Source of the DNA: an uncultured Actinobaculum sp.
GTDB taxonomy: Bacteria; Actinomycetota; Actinomycetes; Actinomycetales; Actinomycetaceae
Assembly (NCBI GenBank): GCA_938020505.1
Contig: CALIHR010000027.1
Coordinates: 62,001 to 126,000, forward strand
DNA: 64,000 nt
Direction of reading: 5' to 3'
Shown here: piece after piece, positions 18,009 to 27,875 of the stretch
Numbering within the stretch: the stretch's first letter is position 1
How the letters are laid out: the number at the start of each line of letters is the position of its first letter
Made by a program: the position numbers and the translations under genes
The notes under the pieces: generated by a model
Told to the model about the DNA's origin: nothing
The model's input: only the letters and a program-made list of their open reading frames with translations
Database searches by the model: none

Positions 18009-18944
18009 TCAGCCGCGCAGGTTTTCGAGGTACGCCTGGGCGTCCAGCGCGGCGCGAGCTCCCGAGCCTGCCGCCGTGATGGCTTGGCGGTACGTGTGAT
18101 CGACGGCGTCGCCGGCCGCGAAAACTCCGGGGACGTTCGTGCGGGTGGAGGGCTCGTCGACCAAAATGTACCCGGCGCCGTCCAAGGCGACTTCGTCGCG
18201 AACGAGCGCGGTGCGCGGGTCATGGCCGATCGCCACAAAGAATCCCGCGACGGGGAGCACCGAGGTTTCGCCCGTGACGGTGTCGGCGAGCGTGGCGGAT
18301 TCGAGTGTCTCGCCGCCGGAAAGCTCGGAGACCGTCTTGTTCCAGTGAACCTCGATCTTGGGCTCGGCCGCGACGCGGTCGGCCAGCACCTTCGACGCGC
18401 GGAACTGGTCTCGGCGGTGGATCAGGTGAACTTTCGAGCCGAAACGCGCGAGGAAAAGCGCTTCCGTCAGCGCCGAATCTCCGCCTCCGACGACGGCGAT
18501 CTCCCTGTCCCTGAAGAAGAAGCCGTCACATGTTGCGCAGTAGGACACGCCCTTGCCGGAATAGAGACGTTCGCCCTCGATGCCGAGCTTCTTGTACGCC
18601 GAGCCGAGCGCGAGGATCACCGTTTTCGCCTTGTACGTCGAGGAGTCTGTGACGACAGTCTTGACGCCGCCTTCGAGCCGGAGCTCTGTTGCGTCTTCGT
18701 ACTCAACCGAGGCGCCGAACTTCTGCGCCTGGGCCTGGAATTTGTCCATGAGGTCGGGGCCCATGACCCCATCGGGCCAGCCGGGGAAGTTCTCGACTTC
18801 GGTGGTGTTCATGAGCGCTCCGCCGGCCTCCAGGGCGCCGGCCACGACCAGCGGCTCGAATCCCGCGCGGGCCGTGTATATGGCGGCCGTCCAGCCGGCG
18901 GGGCCGGATCCGACGATGACGACGTCGTGAACTTTCTCAGTCAT
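18009..18944 (-). CDS. trxB: Thioredoxin reductase
   Basis: FAD/NADPH enzyme that reduces thioredoxin. The 311-residue length matches the low-molecular-weight bacterial type. FAD-binding GSGPAGWTAAIYTARA lies near the N-terminus. The redox centre Cys136-Ala-Thr-Cys139 is in YCATCDGFFF, the NADPH-binding GGGDSALTEALFLA follows, and GVFAAGDAVDHTYRQAI closes the FAD site. The ATG at 18944 has GAAAGG upstream. In mycobacteria trxB2 sits in this neighbourhood with trxC beside it; no thioredoxin gene is adjacent here. Confidence 0.95.
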   Translation of the reverse strand: MTEKVHDVVIVGSGPAGWTAAIYTARAGFEPLVVAGALEAGGALMNTTEVENFPGWPDGVMGPDLMDKFQAQAQKFGASVEYEDATELRLEGGVKTVVTDSSTYKAKTVILALGSAYKKLGIEGERLYSGKGVSYCATCDGFFFRDREIAVVGGGDSALTEALFLARFGSKVHLIHRRDQFRASKVLADRVAAEPKIEVHWNKTVSELSGGETLESATLADTVTGETSVLPVAGFFVAIGHDPRTALVRDEVALDGAGYILVDEPSTRTNVPGVFAAGDAVDHTYRQAITAAGSGARAALDAQAYLENLRG

Positions 18945-19050
18945 GTCTGCCTTTCGTAGGTGTCGAGAAATGAACGCGCGCGAGGGGTTCCGCTATTCCC
19001 GACGCCGAGGCCCGGCTTCCGCACGCCTCCGCAGCGGGGCGCGCCGTCCG

Positions 19051-21516
19051 TCACTCGACGGTGATCTCCGAAATGTCGAGCCTGTACTTCTTGGCGGTCT
19101 CCTTGGACAGCTCGGGGAACCAGAGGATGACGGTGTCGGTGGCCACCGATTCCGAAGCTGAAAGGGTCAATCCCGGCTTGAGCCCGCCTTCGGCGACGAC
19201 GTCGCCGCTGTTGGGCGAAGACTCCGAGGAGTTGCGCCACTCGACCTTCCCCCCTGAAAGCTTGGATTCGATCTTGACCGAGGTCACTTTCGCCTTGCTC
19301 GAAAGCTTGATGGCCAAGCCGATCCCTTCTTTGCTCCCGTTGTAGGAGGCGTCCCCGTACCACCAAGACTGCCACGAGGTTGAGGTCTTTCGATCCGTCA
19401 GATACCGGATCTGAGAGGGATTGTCCTGCTCGTTGACTGTGGACGGCTCCATCTGGGCGCCGTAGGGGTTGAGGAGGGAAACGCTCGAGACGCTCGGTTG
19501 GGGAAGTTTGTCCGGGTCCTCCTTCTTCGTCGGGCTCTCGGTCGGCTTCTTGGCGCTGCTTGGAGCTTTGGTCGGCTCCAGCGACTTCGTGGCCGTGGGC
19601 TTGGTCGTGGAAACGCTCGTCGGGGAGAAGAACTTGAAAACCGCCCAGGCGCCGACGACGAGGATGAGCACCAGAGCGAGCGTCACAACGACCTTCGAGG
19701 GATTGTAGAGCGGCCTGTCAATCTCCTCCCCGGCCAGATTTGCGGGAGAAAGCGGCTCCTCCGGCTGGACGCCGAGAAGCCAGGGGTCTTCCTGGGCCGC
19801 GGAAGCCGTTTGACCTGCCGGAGCCGGGCGGCCGGACGCCTTCGCCGGGCCGCCCGAGGAGACGGGCATGCGAACCGTGGCCGCCTCCGCCGCATTGCCC
19901 GAATGAGGCAGGAACGACGGCGGCATTTCGGAGGCCTCCTCCGTTTTCGCCGCCGAGGATCCGCCCTTCCCTTTGATGCGGTTCGCTTCCGCTGCGGCAT
20001 GGTCCTTGGCGTGCCTATCCGCCGACTGCCCTGCGCGCATTGCGGCGCCGCTCCCCGCGTCCGCCTTCCGTTTTCCCTCCTCGGCAAAGGCGGCCCCGTC
20101 GGCGGCGGAAGAGCCGGAGGGCTTTGCCGCGGTCCGAGCCGCTTCTGCGGCGGGATCGGGAGCATTGGCCGCCCGCAAAGATTCGGAAGGATCGGTTGCC
20201 TGCAAAGACACCGCCGTCTGCGGAAGCTCGACTCGAGTCTCCGAAAGCTCGGCTTGCCGCGCCGCGTCGGCGCTCGCCTTCTTCTTTCCCTGCGCGGGCT
20301 TCTTCTTGCCGCCCTGAGCCTTCTTCTTTCCCTGCGGCGCCTTTTTGCTTTCAGCTGTCTTCTTGTCCCGCTTGTCCTGCGCCGCTGCGGTTTCGATCGT
20401 CTCGTCCTCGGAGGCCTCGGGGCCGTCCGCGATACTCACGTAGTCCCCCTCGGGGGCGTCGCCGAAGTCTTCGGGACGGAAGATGGCGGTGGCCGAGGGG
20501 TCGACCGCCTCGGGGTGCTCCTCCGCAAAAGCGCCCAGACTCGACCATTTCGGCTTCATGCCGCCGGACTTGACGGACTTGTCGGAAAGGGGGTCGACGT
20601 CGCCCTGCGCAGAGCCGGTTCCGCTCGGGGTCGCCGGCCCGGCGACGGACTGCTCGCCGCCCCGATCGCCCCGGTCCGCGCCTGCCTCCGCCGATGCGCG
20701 GTCGGAACCTTTCGTCGCGGCCGACTCGGCCGACGGCGAGGCCGACTTGCCTGACGCGCTTGCCGAGGGGAACTCCGAGGGCTCGACGGCGCCCCAGGGG
20801 GCGAGCTCGCGAACAAGGTCAGCCGGGGACAGCGCCCCCAATCCTCGGAGCTCTCTCGTGCACGTGCTGCGCAGCGCTCCGGGCAGACTGCCGTTTTCGG
20901 CGGCGGACCGCAGGACGGCGTCGGCCTTGGACTGCCCGTCTCCGGTGAGAAGCCGGGCCAGGAGAACAGCGATTCCCCGAGACTCCATGCGGTCTGCCTG
21001 AGAGCTGGACATCGAATCCGCGCGAAGGTTGGCCAACGCCGCCTCGACGCCCAACCCGTCGATGAAGACCTCGCCCAAAACGCCCACCCGAATGTGCTGG
21101 GGCGTCAGCTGAAGGTGGCGGACCCCTCTGGCTCGCGCCGAGTTCAGCGCGCTCGCGACTTCGCCCGTGAGCGCCTGCGCCTGGTCGGGGTCGAAGGGGA
21201 CGCCGTGCAGATAGGCGGACAGCGGCGTCCCGAGCGGGATTTCGGTGGCCACGTAGTGGGCGGCGGGGTCCTCGCCGACGGAGATGATGCGCACGACGTG
21301 CGGGTCGTCGATGAGCGAGCTGCGCCTCGCCGCGTCGAGCACCTCGCTCGCATTCGGGTTGTCGGGGTCCAACGCGAGGATGCGCAGCGAGGTCCCGAGC
21401 AGCGTGTCGACCACGTTCCATGCTCGAACGCCGGGATACGGCGGCTGCTCAGGGAACGGCTCGGTGAGCCTGTAGCGGCCGGCGATCACTTGGCCGGCCT
21501 GGGCGAAGCTATTCAT
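19051..21516 (-). CDS. Membrane-anchored pseudokinase of the MviN C-terminal type
   Basis: 821 residues in three parts. The N-terminal ~270 residues resemble a Ser/Thr protein kinase fold (GRYRLTEPF, then LQLTPQHIRVG and IDGLGVEAA in the positions of HRD and DFG). They lack the catalytic Asp, metal Asp and glycine-loop pattern, so it is a pseudokinase. A long low-complexity Ala/Glu/Lys/Ser linker (about 270-620) contains KKAQGGKKKPAQGKKKA. A membrane helix (VVVTLALVLILVVGAWAVF) precedes a Thr/Pro/Lys stalk and an extracellular discoidin-like beta domain ending SEITVE. In M. tuberculosis Rv3910 the same pseudokinase-TM-beta module is fused behind the MurJ flippase and recruits FhaA. Here the flippase part is absent and the gene starts at the kinase-like domain with its own ATG. 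Confidence 0.8.
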   Translation of the reverse strand: MNSFAQAGQVIAGRYRLTEPFPEQPPYPGVRAWNVVDTLLGTSLRILALDPDNPNASEVLDAARRSSLIDDPHVVRIISVGEDPAAHYVATEIPLGTPLSAYLHGVPFDPDQAQALTGEVASALNSARARGVRHLQLTPQHIRVGVLGEVFIDGLGVEAALANLRADSMSSSQADRMESRGIAVLLARLLTGDGQSKADAVLRSAAENGSLPGALRSTCTRELRGLGALSPADLVRELAPWGAVEPSEFPSASASGKSASPSAESAATKGSDRASAEAGADRGDRGGEQSVAGPATPSGTGSAQGDVDPLSDKSVKSGGMKPKWSSLGAFAEEHPEAVDPSATAIFRPEDFGDAPEGDYVSIADGPEASEDETIETAAAQDKRDKKTAESKKAPQGKKKAQGGKKKPAQGKKKASADAARQAELSETRVELPQTAVSLQATDPSESLRAANAPDPAAEAARTAAKPSGSSAADGAAFAEEGKRKADAGSGAAMRAGQSADRHAKDHAAAEANRIKGKGGSSAAKTEEASEMPPSFLPHSGNAAEAATVRMPVSSGGPAKASGRPAPAGQTASAAQEDPWLLGVQPEEPLSPANLAGEEIDRPLYNPSKVVVTLALVLILVVGAWAVFKFFSPTSVSTTKPTATKSLEPTKAPSSAKKPTESPTKKEDPDKLPQPSVSSVSLLNPYGAQMEPSTVNEQDNPSQIRYLTDRKTSTSWQSWWYGDASYNGSKEGIGLAIKLSSKAKVTSVKIESKLSGGKVEWRNSSESSPNSGDVVAEGGLKPGLTLSASESVATDTVILWFPELSKETAKKYRLDISEITVE

Positions 21517-21636
21517 GACACTCCCTTCGTGGACACGCGCGAGAACTCCAAACCACGTGTGCGACGCCGTCCATATTACCGGGCAAACTTGATAGGGTCA
21601 GGCTCGCCTTGCCAGAGGATTCGAGGTGAATTCCCT

Positions 21637-24105
21637 TCACGTAGCCTCCTTTGCGGCGGCTGCCCTTTCAGCGGCCTCTCTACGTGCCTTACGGACTTCT
21701 TCGGGGCTGAATGAGCGCGAACGGCGTCCCTTGCGAAGCGATTTGACGGTGCCGACGATGAGGAGCGTGAGAAAGAAAGCCAAGAAAACACCGGTTCCGA
21801 TGTTTTCCCAGTCGGAACGCACACGAGTTTGTAGCGACTTCGTCACACCCACAGAGGCCCCCGCCTCGTTGAGGATCCTGACGTCGGCGGTTATGTTTCC
21901 GGAGCCGAAGGCCCTGACCGGAATGAGGACCTTGGTCGAGGAGCTGGGCGCGAGAGTCGCCTTGACCTTCTTGCCGGCTTTCAAACGCGGGTCGCGCGAG
22001 TGCAATTCGACCCAGACGGTGACCGACACCGGCAGGGAGTTGCCCACATGAATCGGGATCTCCGATTTTGTGGAGATGATGTTGATCGTCGAGGACCGTT
22101 CGGCCGCGATGCTCTTGAGGAAGATCCGTCCGTCGGCTTCGTAGGCCTTGAGGACTTCCGTCCGAGAGTCCCTCGAAGCCCGCCAGGCGACGCCGGTCAG
22201 CGAATAGGCGCGGGCCGTGACCGTCTGATTGAGCAGCGCTTTGTTCCCCGAGATCTCCACGATCGCGTCAAAGTTCTTCCGCGCCGAGTCGATGCGCTCG
22301 AGTTCCTTGCGGGTGAGCATCCCCGTCGGCGAGCGATACTCCGGCAGCGAGCTTCGAGCCACCGTCGACGGGCTTTGGTCGAAGGCGCCGCTCACGGTGG
22401 TCGGCGCCACCCACGGCGCCGACATCAGGGCCCGGACCGTTTCGCCCATGTTCTCCGGGCTGAGGGCGCTGTCCGTCGAGGCCTTCGCCGGATCGCCCTG
22501 CCCGAGGTAGGGCATGCCCGCGCGGTCCCCTTCTATCAAAGTGACTCGGGACGTGCTCGGCCGCTCCCTGTAGGTGGCCGCTGACAGACCGAGCACGAGC
22601 TGGCGGGCGTCCAAAGCGTCGAGGGTCTCCGATCCCGACGGGGTCGAGTCGGCGTCGGCGTTGTCGGGGAGAGTTCCGGAGAACGCGGCGCTCATGGCGG
22701 TGTCCGACGCCAGGGCGGCGGTCGATGTGCCCGGAAGCCGCATCCGCGCCGACGGGGTGGTTCCTTTGCCCCTGATCGGAGTCTGATTGCCCGAGAGCAC
22801 CGCGGGGCCGCCGCCCGCGCTGGCAAGGCCGGTGGCAGTCAGCGAATCGGTCTGCGGCGGCAAAAGGGCGATGTCGGTGCGCGGGGCGTCGATGTTCAGC
22901 CTCGCGGAGATGTCGTCGGAGACCCTCGACGCGAGGGCCTTTTCCGCATCGAGGTGGGCTTTGGCGCACGAGTTGAGCTCGCCGGCGTCGTCGCAGCCGT
23001 GCATCCTTGCGGCGACGTCGGAATCCCCCGGCGCCGTGAGAATGAGCTGGGTGGCGCGCTCGCGGGAGAAGGAGGCGAGCGCCTTGGTCAGATCCGCGCC
23101 GGCGACGTCGGCGATGAGCGGGTCGAGGGCGAGCGTCACGCCGGGCGCCGAAAGCTCCTTGACCGCCCGGGGGATTCTTTCTGGGACCGTCGGCGTGCGG
23201 TGCTCCGCCTGCGACTTCACGGAAGGATTCGAGGCGATTTCGGCGGGGGAAGACGTGAGCGGAATGAGTGCGGCCGTCGGCATCGGCGTCACCGGGGCCG
23301 TGGGCGCCATGACGACGATCGAGCGGTCTTTGACCCGTCTCTCGCCGATCGTCGCAGAGACTTCGACTCCTCGCGGCCCCCAGTCTTCGTCCGTTGCGCC
23401 CCACGGCAGCATGGAGCGCCGGACGGTGAAGGTCAGCGTCGTCGTCGAGCCGGCGGGGACGACGACGGAGTCTTTGCGCTCGACGAGCGTCTCCATGCCC
23501 GCCGAGCCTCGGGCGGACCCGGATCCATGGAGGAATGCGAGCACCTGCGAACGCGATCCCGGGACGTTCTTTTGAGCGACGAGCTTCGAGGCCGAGACCG
23601 TGATCGGCGTCGAGCTCGGGTTCTTCACCTCCGCTGAAACGTTGAGATCCTCGTTGGGCTGGAGAATCGGAGAGCCCACGGAGGTTATCCGAACGGTCGG
23701 CTGCGCCTTTCTCTCCGCCGGGACGGTCGAGGAGGGCCTGCCGATTCGCGCCGGGGCCGACTCCGAGCGGGCATTCGAGGCTAGGCCGCGGCCCGAGGCT
23801 GTGCCCGCATTCGAAAGGTGAGCGCTTGACGCGGCGTGTGCGCTCGAAGCCGTGTGCGCGATTGGCGCCGGACGGGCGCCCGACGCCGTTTGCGCGTCGG
23901 AGGCCGGAGCGGCGAAGGCGCAGGAGAGGCAGACGAGCGCAGCCAGGAAGGCCGACATCCATCGTCCTCCGCGCGACCCGCCTTTCGCGTTGTCCGCAAC
24001 TTCAGCCTTGTGCGCCGCTTTCGCGTTGTGGAGGCCTTTCGCCTTGTCCGCAGCCTTCGCGTCGCCGAAGCCCGTCATTCTGCTCATGCCTTTCACGTCA
24101 ATCAC
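21637..24105 (-). CDS. DUF6049 family secreted, membrane-anchored protein
   Basis: Large envelope protein (822 residues) corresponding in position to mycobacterial Rv3909, between the NUDIX gene and the MviN/pseudokinase gene. The N-terminus is charged and then has a signal-type segment (SAFLAALVCLSCAFA). A long extracytoplasmic region follows, with VRITSVGSPILQPNEDLNVSAEV near the start of the conserved part. A C-terminal membrane helix (GTGVFLAFFLTLLIVGTV) and a basic tail come last. The region after the signal peptide has short Ala/Ser/His repeats (TASSAHAASSAHLS). The start is ambiguous: the GTG at 24105 overlaps the NUDIX stop, while ATG at 24087 or 24078 are alternatives, the last with AAAGG at good distance. 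Function is unknown; cell-envelope biogenesis is inferred from synteny. Confidence 0.8.
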   Translation of the reverse strand: MIDVKGMSRMTGFGDAKAADKAKGLHNAKAAHKAEVADNAKGGSRGGRWMSAFLAALVCLSCAFAAPASDAQTASGARPAPIAHTASSAHAASSAHLSNAGTASGRGLASNARSESAPARIGRPSSTVPAERKAQPTVRITSVGSPILQPNEDLNVSAEVKNPSSTPITVSASKLVAQKNVPGSRSQVLAFLHGSGSARGSAGMETLVERKDSVVVPAGSTTTLTFTVRRSMLPWGATDEDWGPRGVEVSATIGERRVKDRSIVVMAPTAPVTPMPTAALIPLTSSPAEIASNPSVKSQAEHRTPTVPERIPRAVKELSAPGVTLALDPLIADVAGADLTKALASFSRERATQLILTAPGDSDVAARMHGCDDAGELNSCAKAHLDAEKALASRVSDDISARLNIDAPRTDIALLPPQTDSLTATGLASAGGGPAVLSGNQTPIRGKGTTPSARMRLPGTSTAALASDTAMSAAFSGTLPDNADADSTPSGSETLDALDARQLVLGLSAATYRERPSTSRVTLIEGDRAGMPYLGQGDPAKASTDSALSPENMGETVRALMSAPWVAPTTVSGAFDQSPSTVARSSLPEYRSPTGMLTRKELERIDSARKNFDAIVEISGNKALLNQTVTARAYSLTGVAWRASRDSRTEVLKAYEADGRIFLKSIAAERSSTINIISTKSEIPIHVGNSLPVSVTVWVELHSRDPRLKAGKKVKATLAPSSSTKVLIPVRAFGSGNITADVRILNEAGASVGVTKSLQTRVRSDWENIGTGVFLAFFLTLLIVGTVKSLRKGRRSRSFSPEEVRKARREAAERAAAAKEAT

Positions 24106-24628
24106 GCCCCGAAAGGATGGCGCGCGCGGCGGCTACGATTCGGCGCTCGTTCGGGTAGGCGAGGCGCGAGCCGACTTTGTCGATGCGGACCCACTCGACT
24201 TTCTCAGCTTCCTGATCGGGGTCGTTCTCCGTTGTGAGAATGCCCGACAGCGCCTCGAGGAGGAAGTGATGGACCACTTTGTGGACGCGGCGGTCGGCGC
24301 CCGAGAACCAGTAGTCGATGCTCGCCAAATGGGTGAGAACCCTTCCGGATATGCCGGTCTCCTCCGAAACTTCCCGCACGGCGGCTTCCTCCGGGGTCTC
24401 GGTTCCTTCCAAATGGCCCTTGGGAAGGCACCATTCCAGGCGGCCGCCCCTGTTGCGGCGTGCAATGACGGCGACGTAAGCCCATCCGTCTTTGACGGAC
24501 AGGACCACGCCGCCCGCGCTCGTCTCATTCACCACGGGATAAGGATGGTGGATGGCGGAAACGGCCCGGGGCGTGCGCTTGCGCCGATGCCGTTCCGTCG
24601 GCGAGGGCCGCGGTGCTGATGTCGACAT
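24098..24628 (-). CDS. NUDIX hydrolase
   Basis: 176-residue NUDIX enzyme with the box GHLEGTETPEEAAVREVSEETGI interrupted nowhere: the key residues G, E, REVSEE and G are all present. It begins its fold with ETSAGGVVLS and ends with NERRIVAAARAIL. It corresponds to Rv3908 (MutT4) by position and probably hydrolyses a nucleotide or nucleoside-diphosphate derivative. I start it at the ATG at 24628; the frame is open further upstream, but that extension would run antisense through the pcnA start. It is divergent from pcnA and overlaps the start of the DUF6049 gene by 8 bp if that gene begins at 24105. Confidence 0.88.
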   Translation of the reverse strand: MSTSAPRPSPTERHRRKRTPRAVSAIHHPYPVVNETSAGGVVLSVKDGWAYVAVIARRNRGGRLEWCLPKGHLEGTETPEEAAVREVSEETGISGRVLTHLASIDYWFSGADRRVHKVVHHFLLEALSGILTTENDPDQEAEKVEWVRIDKVGSRLAYPNERRIVAAARAILSGRD

Positions 24629-24694
24629 GTTTCTCACGTAGGTTATGGCGCACCGGAAGTATGCAGAGACGATCGAACATGGCACCCTTATAAG

Positions 24695-26284
24695 GTGCAA
24701 CGCGTGAATCCCTCCTACGAACCGATACACAATGCGGCGACGACCGGAGTTAACCGCCGGGCTCTCCTCCTTGCTCAGGGGCATAAGACCCTTGGGTCCC
24801 TCCCTCCGGCCATCGATGAACTGGGATCCATTTTCGCAGATGCAGGGCACGAAGTGGCACTCGTGGGAGGGCCGGTCCGCGACGCCTTCCTCGGATTGCC
24901 CATTCACGACTTCGATTTGACGACGTCGGCGCCCCCTGAAATCACCGAGAAGCTCCTCTCGTCATGGGGCGCAGCCACCTGGGACGTCGGCCGAGAGTTC
25001 GGCACGATAGGATCCGTCCGCGACGACATGACTGTGGAGGTGACCACGTATCGGTCTGACTCCTACGAGGTCGGCTCGCGCAAGCCGAAGGTCGACTTCG
25101 GCCGCACTCTGGAAGGCGACCTCTCCCGGCGCGACTTCACCGTCAACGCCATGGCCGTCCGGCTTCCCGAGCTCGAGCTGGTCGACCCGTGCGGCGGCCT
25201 CGGCGACCTCGTCGGCGGGATTCTGAGAACCCCCGTCACGGCGGTCCAGTCCTTTGACGACGACCCCCTGCGGATCATGCGCGCGGCCCGCTTCGCCGCG
25301 CAGCTGGGCTTCGACGTCGGCGAGGACGTCATGTCCGCCATGGCCGAGATGGCCGAGCGCCTCGCGATCGTCTCCGCCGAGCGGATCCGGGCCGAGCTCG
25401 AAAGGCTCATGCTCTCGCCTGCGCCGCGCCGGGGAATCGAGCTGCTCGTCTACACGGGCGTGGCCGACGTCGTCCTTCCCGAGATCGCCCTGCTGCGCGA
25501 CACCGTGGACGAGCACAGGCGCCACAAGGACGTTTACGAGCACACGCTCACCGTCGTCGACCAGGCGATCGCCCTCGAGGACCCGGCGTCCAAGAAGGAG
25601 TACGAGGCGTACCTTCTGGGAGGCGAGCTTGCGGGCCCCGACCTCACGCTGCGGCTGGCCGCCCTTTTCCACGACGTCGGCAAGCCGCGCACAAGGCGTT
25701 TCGAGAAGGACGGATCGGTCACGTTCCGGGCCCACGACGTCGTCGGCGCGCGCATGGCTGCCAAGCGGATGGCGGCGCTGCGCTTCGACAAGCAGACGGA
25801 GAGGGACGTGGCCAGGCTCGTCGAACTTCACCTGCGCGCCTTTGGATTCTCGGAGGCCGGGTGGACCGATTCGGCCGTGCGCCGTTTCGTGCGCGACGCC
25901 GGGGGTCTTCTTCCGCGTCTCATGCGCCTGATTCGCGCGGACGTGACGTCCCAGAACCGCCGCAAGGTCGGCAGGCTCCAGGCGGGCAACGACGAGCTCG
26001 CGGCGCGTATCCGCGACCTCGCCGAGCAGGAGGCGCTCGACGCCATCCGCCCCGACCTGGACGGCGCCCGCATCATGGACATTCTCGGCCTCAAGCCCGG
26101 GCCCGAAGTCGGCGCCGCCCGCAATTACCTTCTCGACCTCCGCCTCGACGAGGGCCCTCTCGGCGAGGAGGAAGCCGAACGCCGCCTGCTGGCCTGGTGG
26201 GCCGAGCGGAACTCCGGCGCGAGGGAGTCCGCTCCAACCGCGGACTCCGCTCCGGCCGTAGGCTCCGCTTCGAGCGAGACGTGA
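24695..26284 (+). CDS. pcnA: CCA tRNA nucleotidyltransferase (PcnA-like)
   Basis: Adds or repairs the 3' CCA end of tRNAs. The 529-residue protein has the class II nucleotidyltransferase signature VGGPVRDAFLGLPIHDFDLTT (key residues GG..R then DxD). RRDFTVNAMAV and DDPLRIMRAARFAAQLGF follow, and then an HD domain with LFHDVGKPRTR, as in actinobacterial CCA-adding enzymes. The start is GTG at 24695, with a second GTG at 24704. A TTATAA element lies immediately upstream inside the imperfect palindrome GCACCCTTATAAGGTGC. The end has a PTADSAPAVGSAS repeat-like tail, and the stop overlaps the next gene by 4 bp. Confidence 0.93.
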   Translation: MQRVNPSYEPIHNAATTGVNRRALLLAQGHKTLGSLPPAIDELGSIFADAGHEVALVGGPVRDAFLGLPIHDFDLTTSAPPEITEKLLSSWGAATWDVGREFGTIGSVRDDMTVEVTTYRSDSYEVGSRKPKVDFGRTLEGDLSRRDFTVNAMAVRLPELELVDPCGGLGDLVGGILRTPVTAVQSFDDDPLRIMRAARFAAQLGFDVGEDVMSAMAEMAERLAIVSAERIRAELERLMLSPAPRRGIELLVYTGVADVVLPEIALLRDTVDEHRRHKDVYEHTLTVVDQAIALEDPASKKEYEAYLLGGELAGPDLTLRLAALFHDVGKPRTRRFEKDGSVTFRAHDVVGARMAAKRMAALRFDKQTERDVARLVELHLRAFGFSEAGWTDSAVRRFVRDAGGLLPRLMRLIRADVTSQNRRKVGRLQAGNDELAARIRDLAEQEALDAIRPDLDGARIMDILGLKPGPEVGAARNYLLDLRLDEGPLGEEEAERRLLAWWAERNSGARESAPTADSAPAVGSASSET

Positions 26285-27720
26285 GCGTTCTCAAGGATCT
26301 GTCGGCGCTTGCGAAGTCCGCCGGTTTTCGCAAGCTCTTGGGCGTGCGGCTTGTTTCCCAGGTCGGCGACGGCCTGTTCCAGGCCGGATTGGCCTCCCTG
26401 TTTTTCTTCAGCCCGCAGTCCATGACGTCTGCGGCCGGGGTCGCCGCGGCCATCGTGGTGATGTTCGGCCCGTACAGCCTCGTCGGCCCCTTTTTCGGCC
26501 CGCTTCTCGACAGGTGGCGACGTCGCCAGATCCTCCTGTGCGGAAACGCCGTGCGCTGCCTCCTCGCGCTATGCGTGGCTGCGGCCACGTGGGGATCGGC
26601 GGGGATTGGGATCGTCTACGCGCTGACGCTCTGCGCATTGGGCTTGAGCCGTTTCCTCCTTTCCTGCCTTTCGGCCGGGCTGCCGTCGGTCGTCGGCGAA
26701 CGCGAGCTCCTGACCGCCAATTCCGTGGTCCCCACGCTCGGCGGGCTGGCGATGGGGATCGGCGCCGTCGCCGGCTTTCTCATCCGCGTCGTTTTGCCGG
26801 AGGGCGCCTCGCGGGACGTCGCCTCGCTGTTCGTCGCGGCGCTCCTCTACCTCGCCGCCTCCTGCCTGGCGAGCCTCCTGCGTCCCGACCAGCTGGGCCC
26901 GAAGCGCGAAGGGCTTGGATCGCAGCCGGCTTCGCCCTCCTTTCGCTCGACGGTTCGCGATCTCGCCGACGCCGCGGTCTACCTGACCCGCCGGCGGACC
27001 CCGGCGTTGGCCCTGGCCACGATGTCCCTCCATCGATTCGTGTACGAGATGGAATTCATCACGATCATCCTCGTCTCAAGGAACCTCCTCGCCGAGCCGT
27101 CCGACGCCGACGCCGGCCTTGCCCACTTCGGCACGCTTGGCGGAGCGATGGTGGCAGGGCAGTTCGTCGCCGTCGTCCTCACTCCGATTGCGCACGAGAA
27201 GATCGCCCCCTGGCAGTGGGTCGTCACATGCCTCATCGGCGGATCTGCGGGCCAGGCGACGCTCGTCCTCGCCCCGAGGACGAGCACGCTGGCGGTCGGG
27301 GCGTTCCTCGTCGGCCTCGGGGTGCAGGGCGCGAAGATCGCCGTCGACACCATCGTGCAGTCCGATGCCTCCGACGCCTATCGCGGACGCGCCTTCGCTC
27401 TGTACGACGTCTTGTTCAATCTCGGGGTGTGCGCGGCGGCGGGGGTCGGACTTGTCGCGCTTCCCGACGTCGGATGGTCGCGCGACGTTCAAACGGCGCT
27501 GTTCGCGCTTGTCTGGATCCTGGCTCTCGTCTTCTTCTGGGCCATGGCGCGGCTCGGCGGGAATCCCAGGGACGCAGGCCCTCCTGCGGCAAAACCAGAC
27601 CCGCCTGCGGGAAAGCCAGGCTCTCATGCGGCAGGCCTTCCTGCGGGAAAGCCCGGCCCCCAGGAGGGGGAAACTGATCCTCAGGATGAGGAAACAGGCC
27701 GCCGGGCGACTGGAGACTGA
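26281..27720 (+). CDS. Major facilitator superfamily transporter
   Basis: About 479 residues with roughly twelve hydrophobic helices, starting at the GTG at 26281, which overlaps the pcnA stop (GTGA). The N-terminal VRLVSQVGDGLFQAGLASLFFF and the loop GPLLDRWRRRQIL (the conserved D-R-x-x-R-R between helices 2 and 3) are typical of MFS_3-type drug or unknown exporters in actinobacteria. The last ~60 residues are a hydrophilic tail of repeated Pro-Ala-Gly-Lys units (PPAAKPDPPAGKPG, LPAGKPG) ending in acidic QDEETG. The tail is unusual for the family. The substrate is unknown. Confidence 0.8.
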   Translation: MSVLKDLSALAKSAGFRKLLGVRLVSQVGDGLFQAGLASLFFFSPQSMTSAAGVAAAIVVMFGPYSLVGPFFGPLLDRWRRRQILLCGNAVRCLLALCVAAATWGSAGIGIVYALTLCALGLSRFLLSCLSAGLPSVVGERELLTANSVVPTLGGLAMGIGAVAGFLIRVVLPEGASRDVASLFVAALLYLAASCLASLLRPDQLGPKREGLGSQPASPSFRSTVRDLADAAVYLTRRRTPALALATMSLHRFVYEMEFITIILVSRNLLAEPSDADAGLAHFGTLGGAMVAGQFVAVVLTPIAHEKIAPWQWVVTCLIGGSAGQATLVLAPRTSTLAVGAFLVGLGVQGAKIAVDTIVQSDASDAYRGRAFALYDVLFNLGVCAAAGVGLVALPDVGWSRDVQTALFALVWILALVFFWAMARLGGNPRDAGPPAAKPDPPAGKPGSHAAGLPAGKPGPQEGETDPQDEETGRRATGD

Positions 27721-27875
27721 GAAGGGGAAAGCGAAGCCCCAAGCGGGGAAAGCGAAGCCCAAAAAGCGGCCGAAGAAGTGTGACACGCGCTTGTTTTCGC
27801 ACATTGACGGCTGTGGCGCGCTGTCCATAGGGCAGACTAGATTAGATGTACACGATCGAGGAGGGTAGAGCCTAG

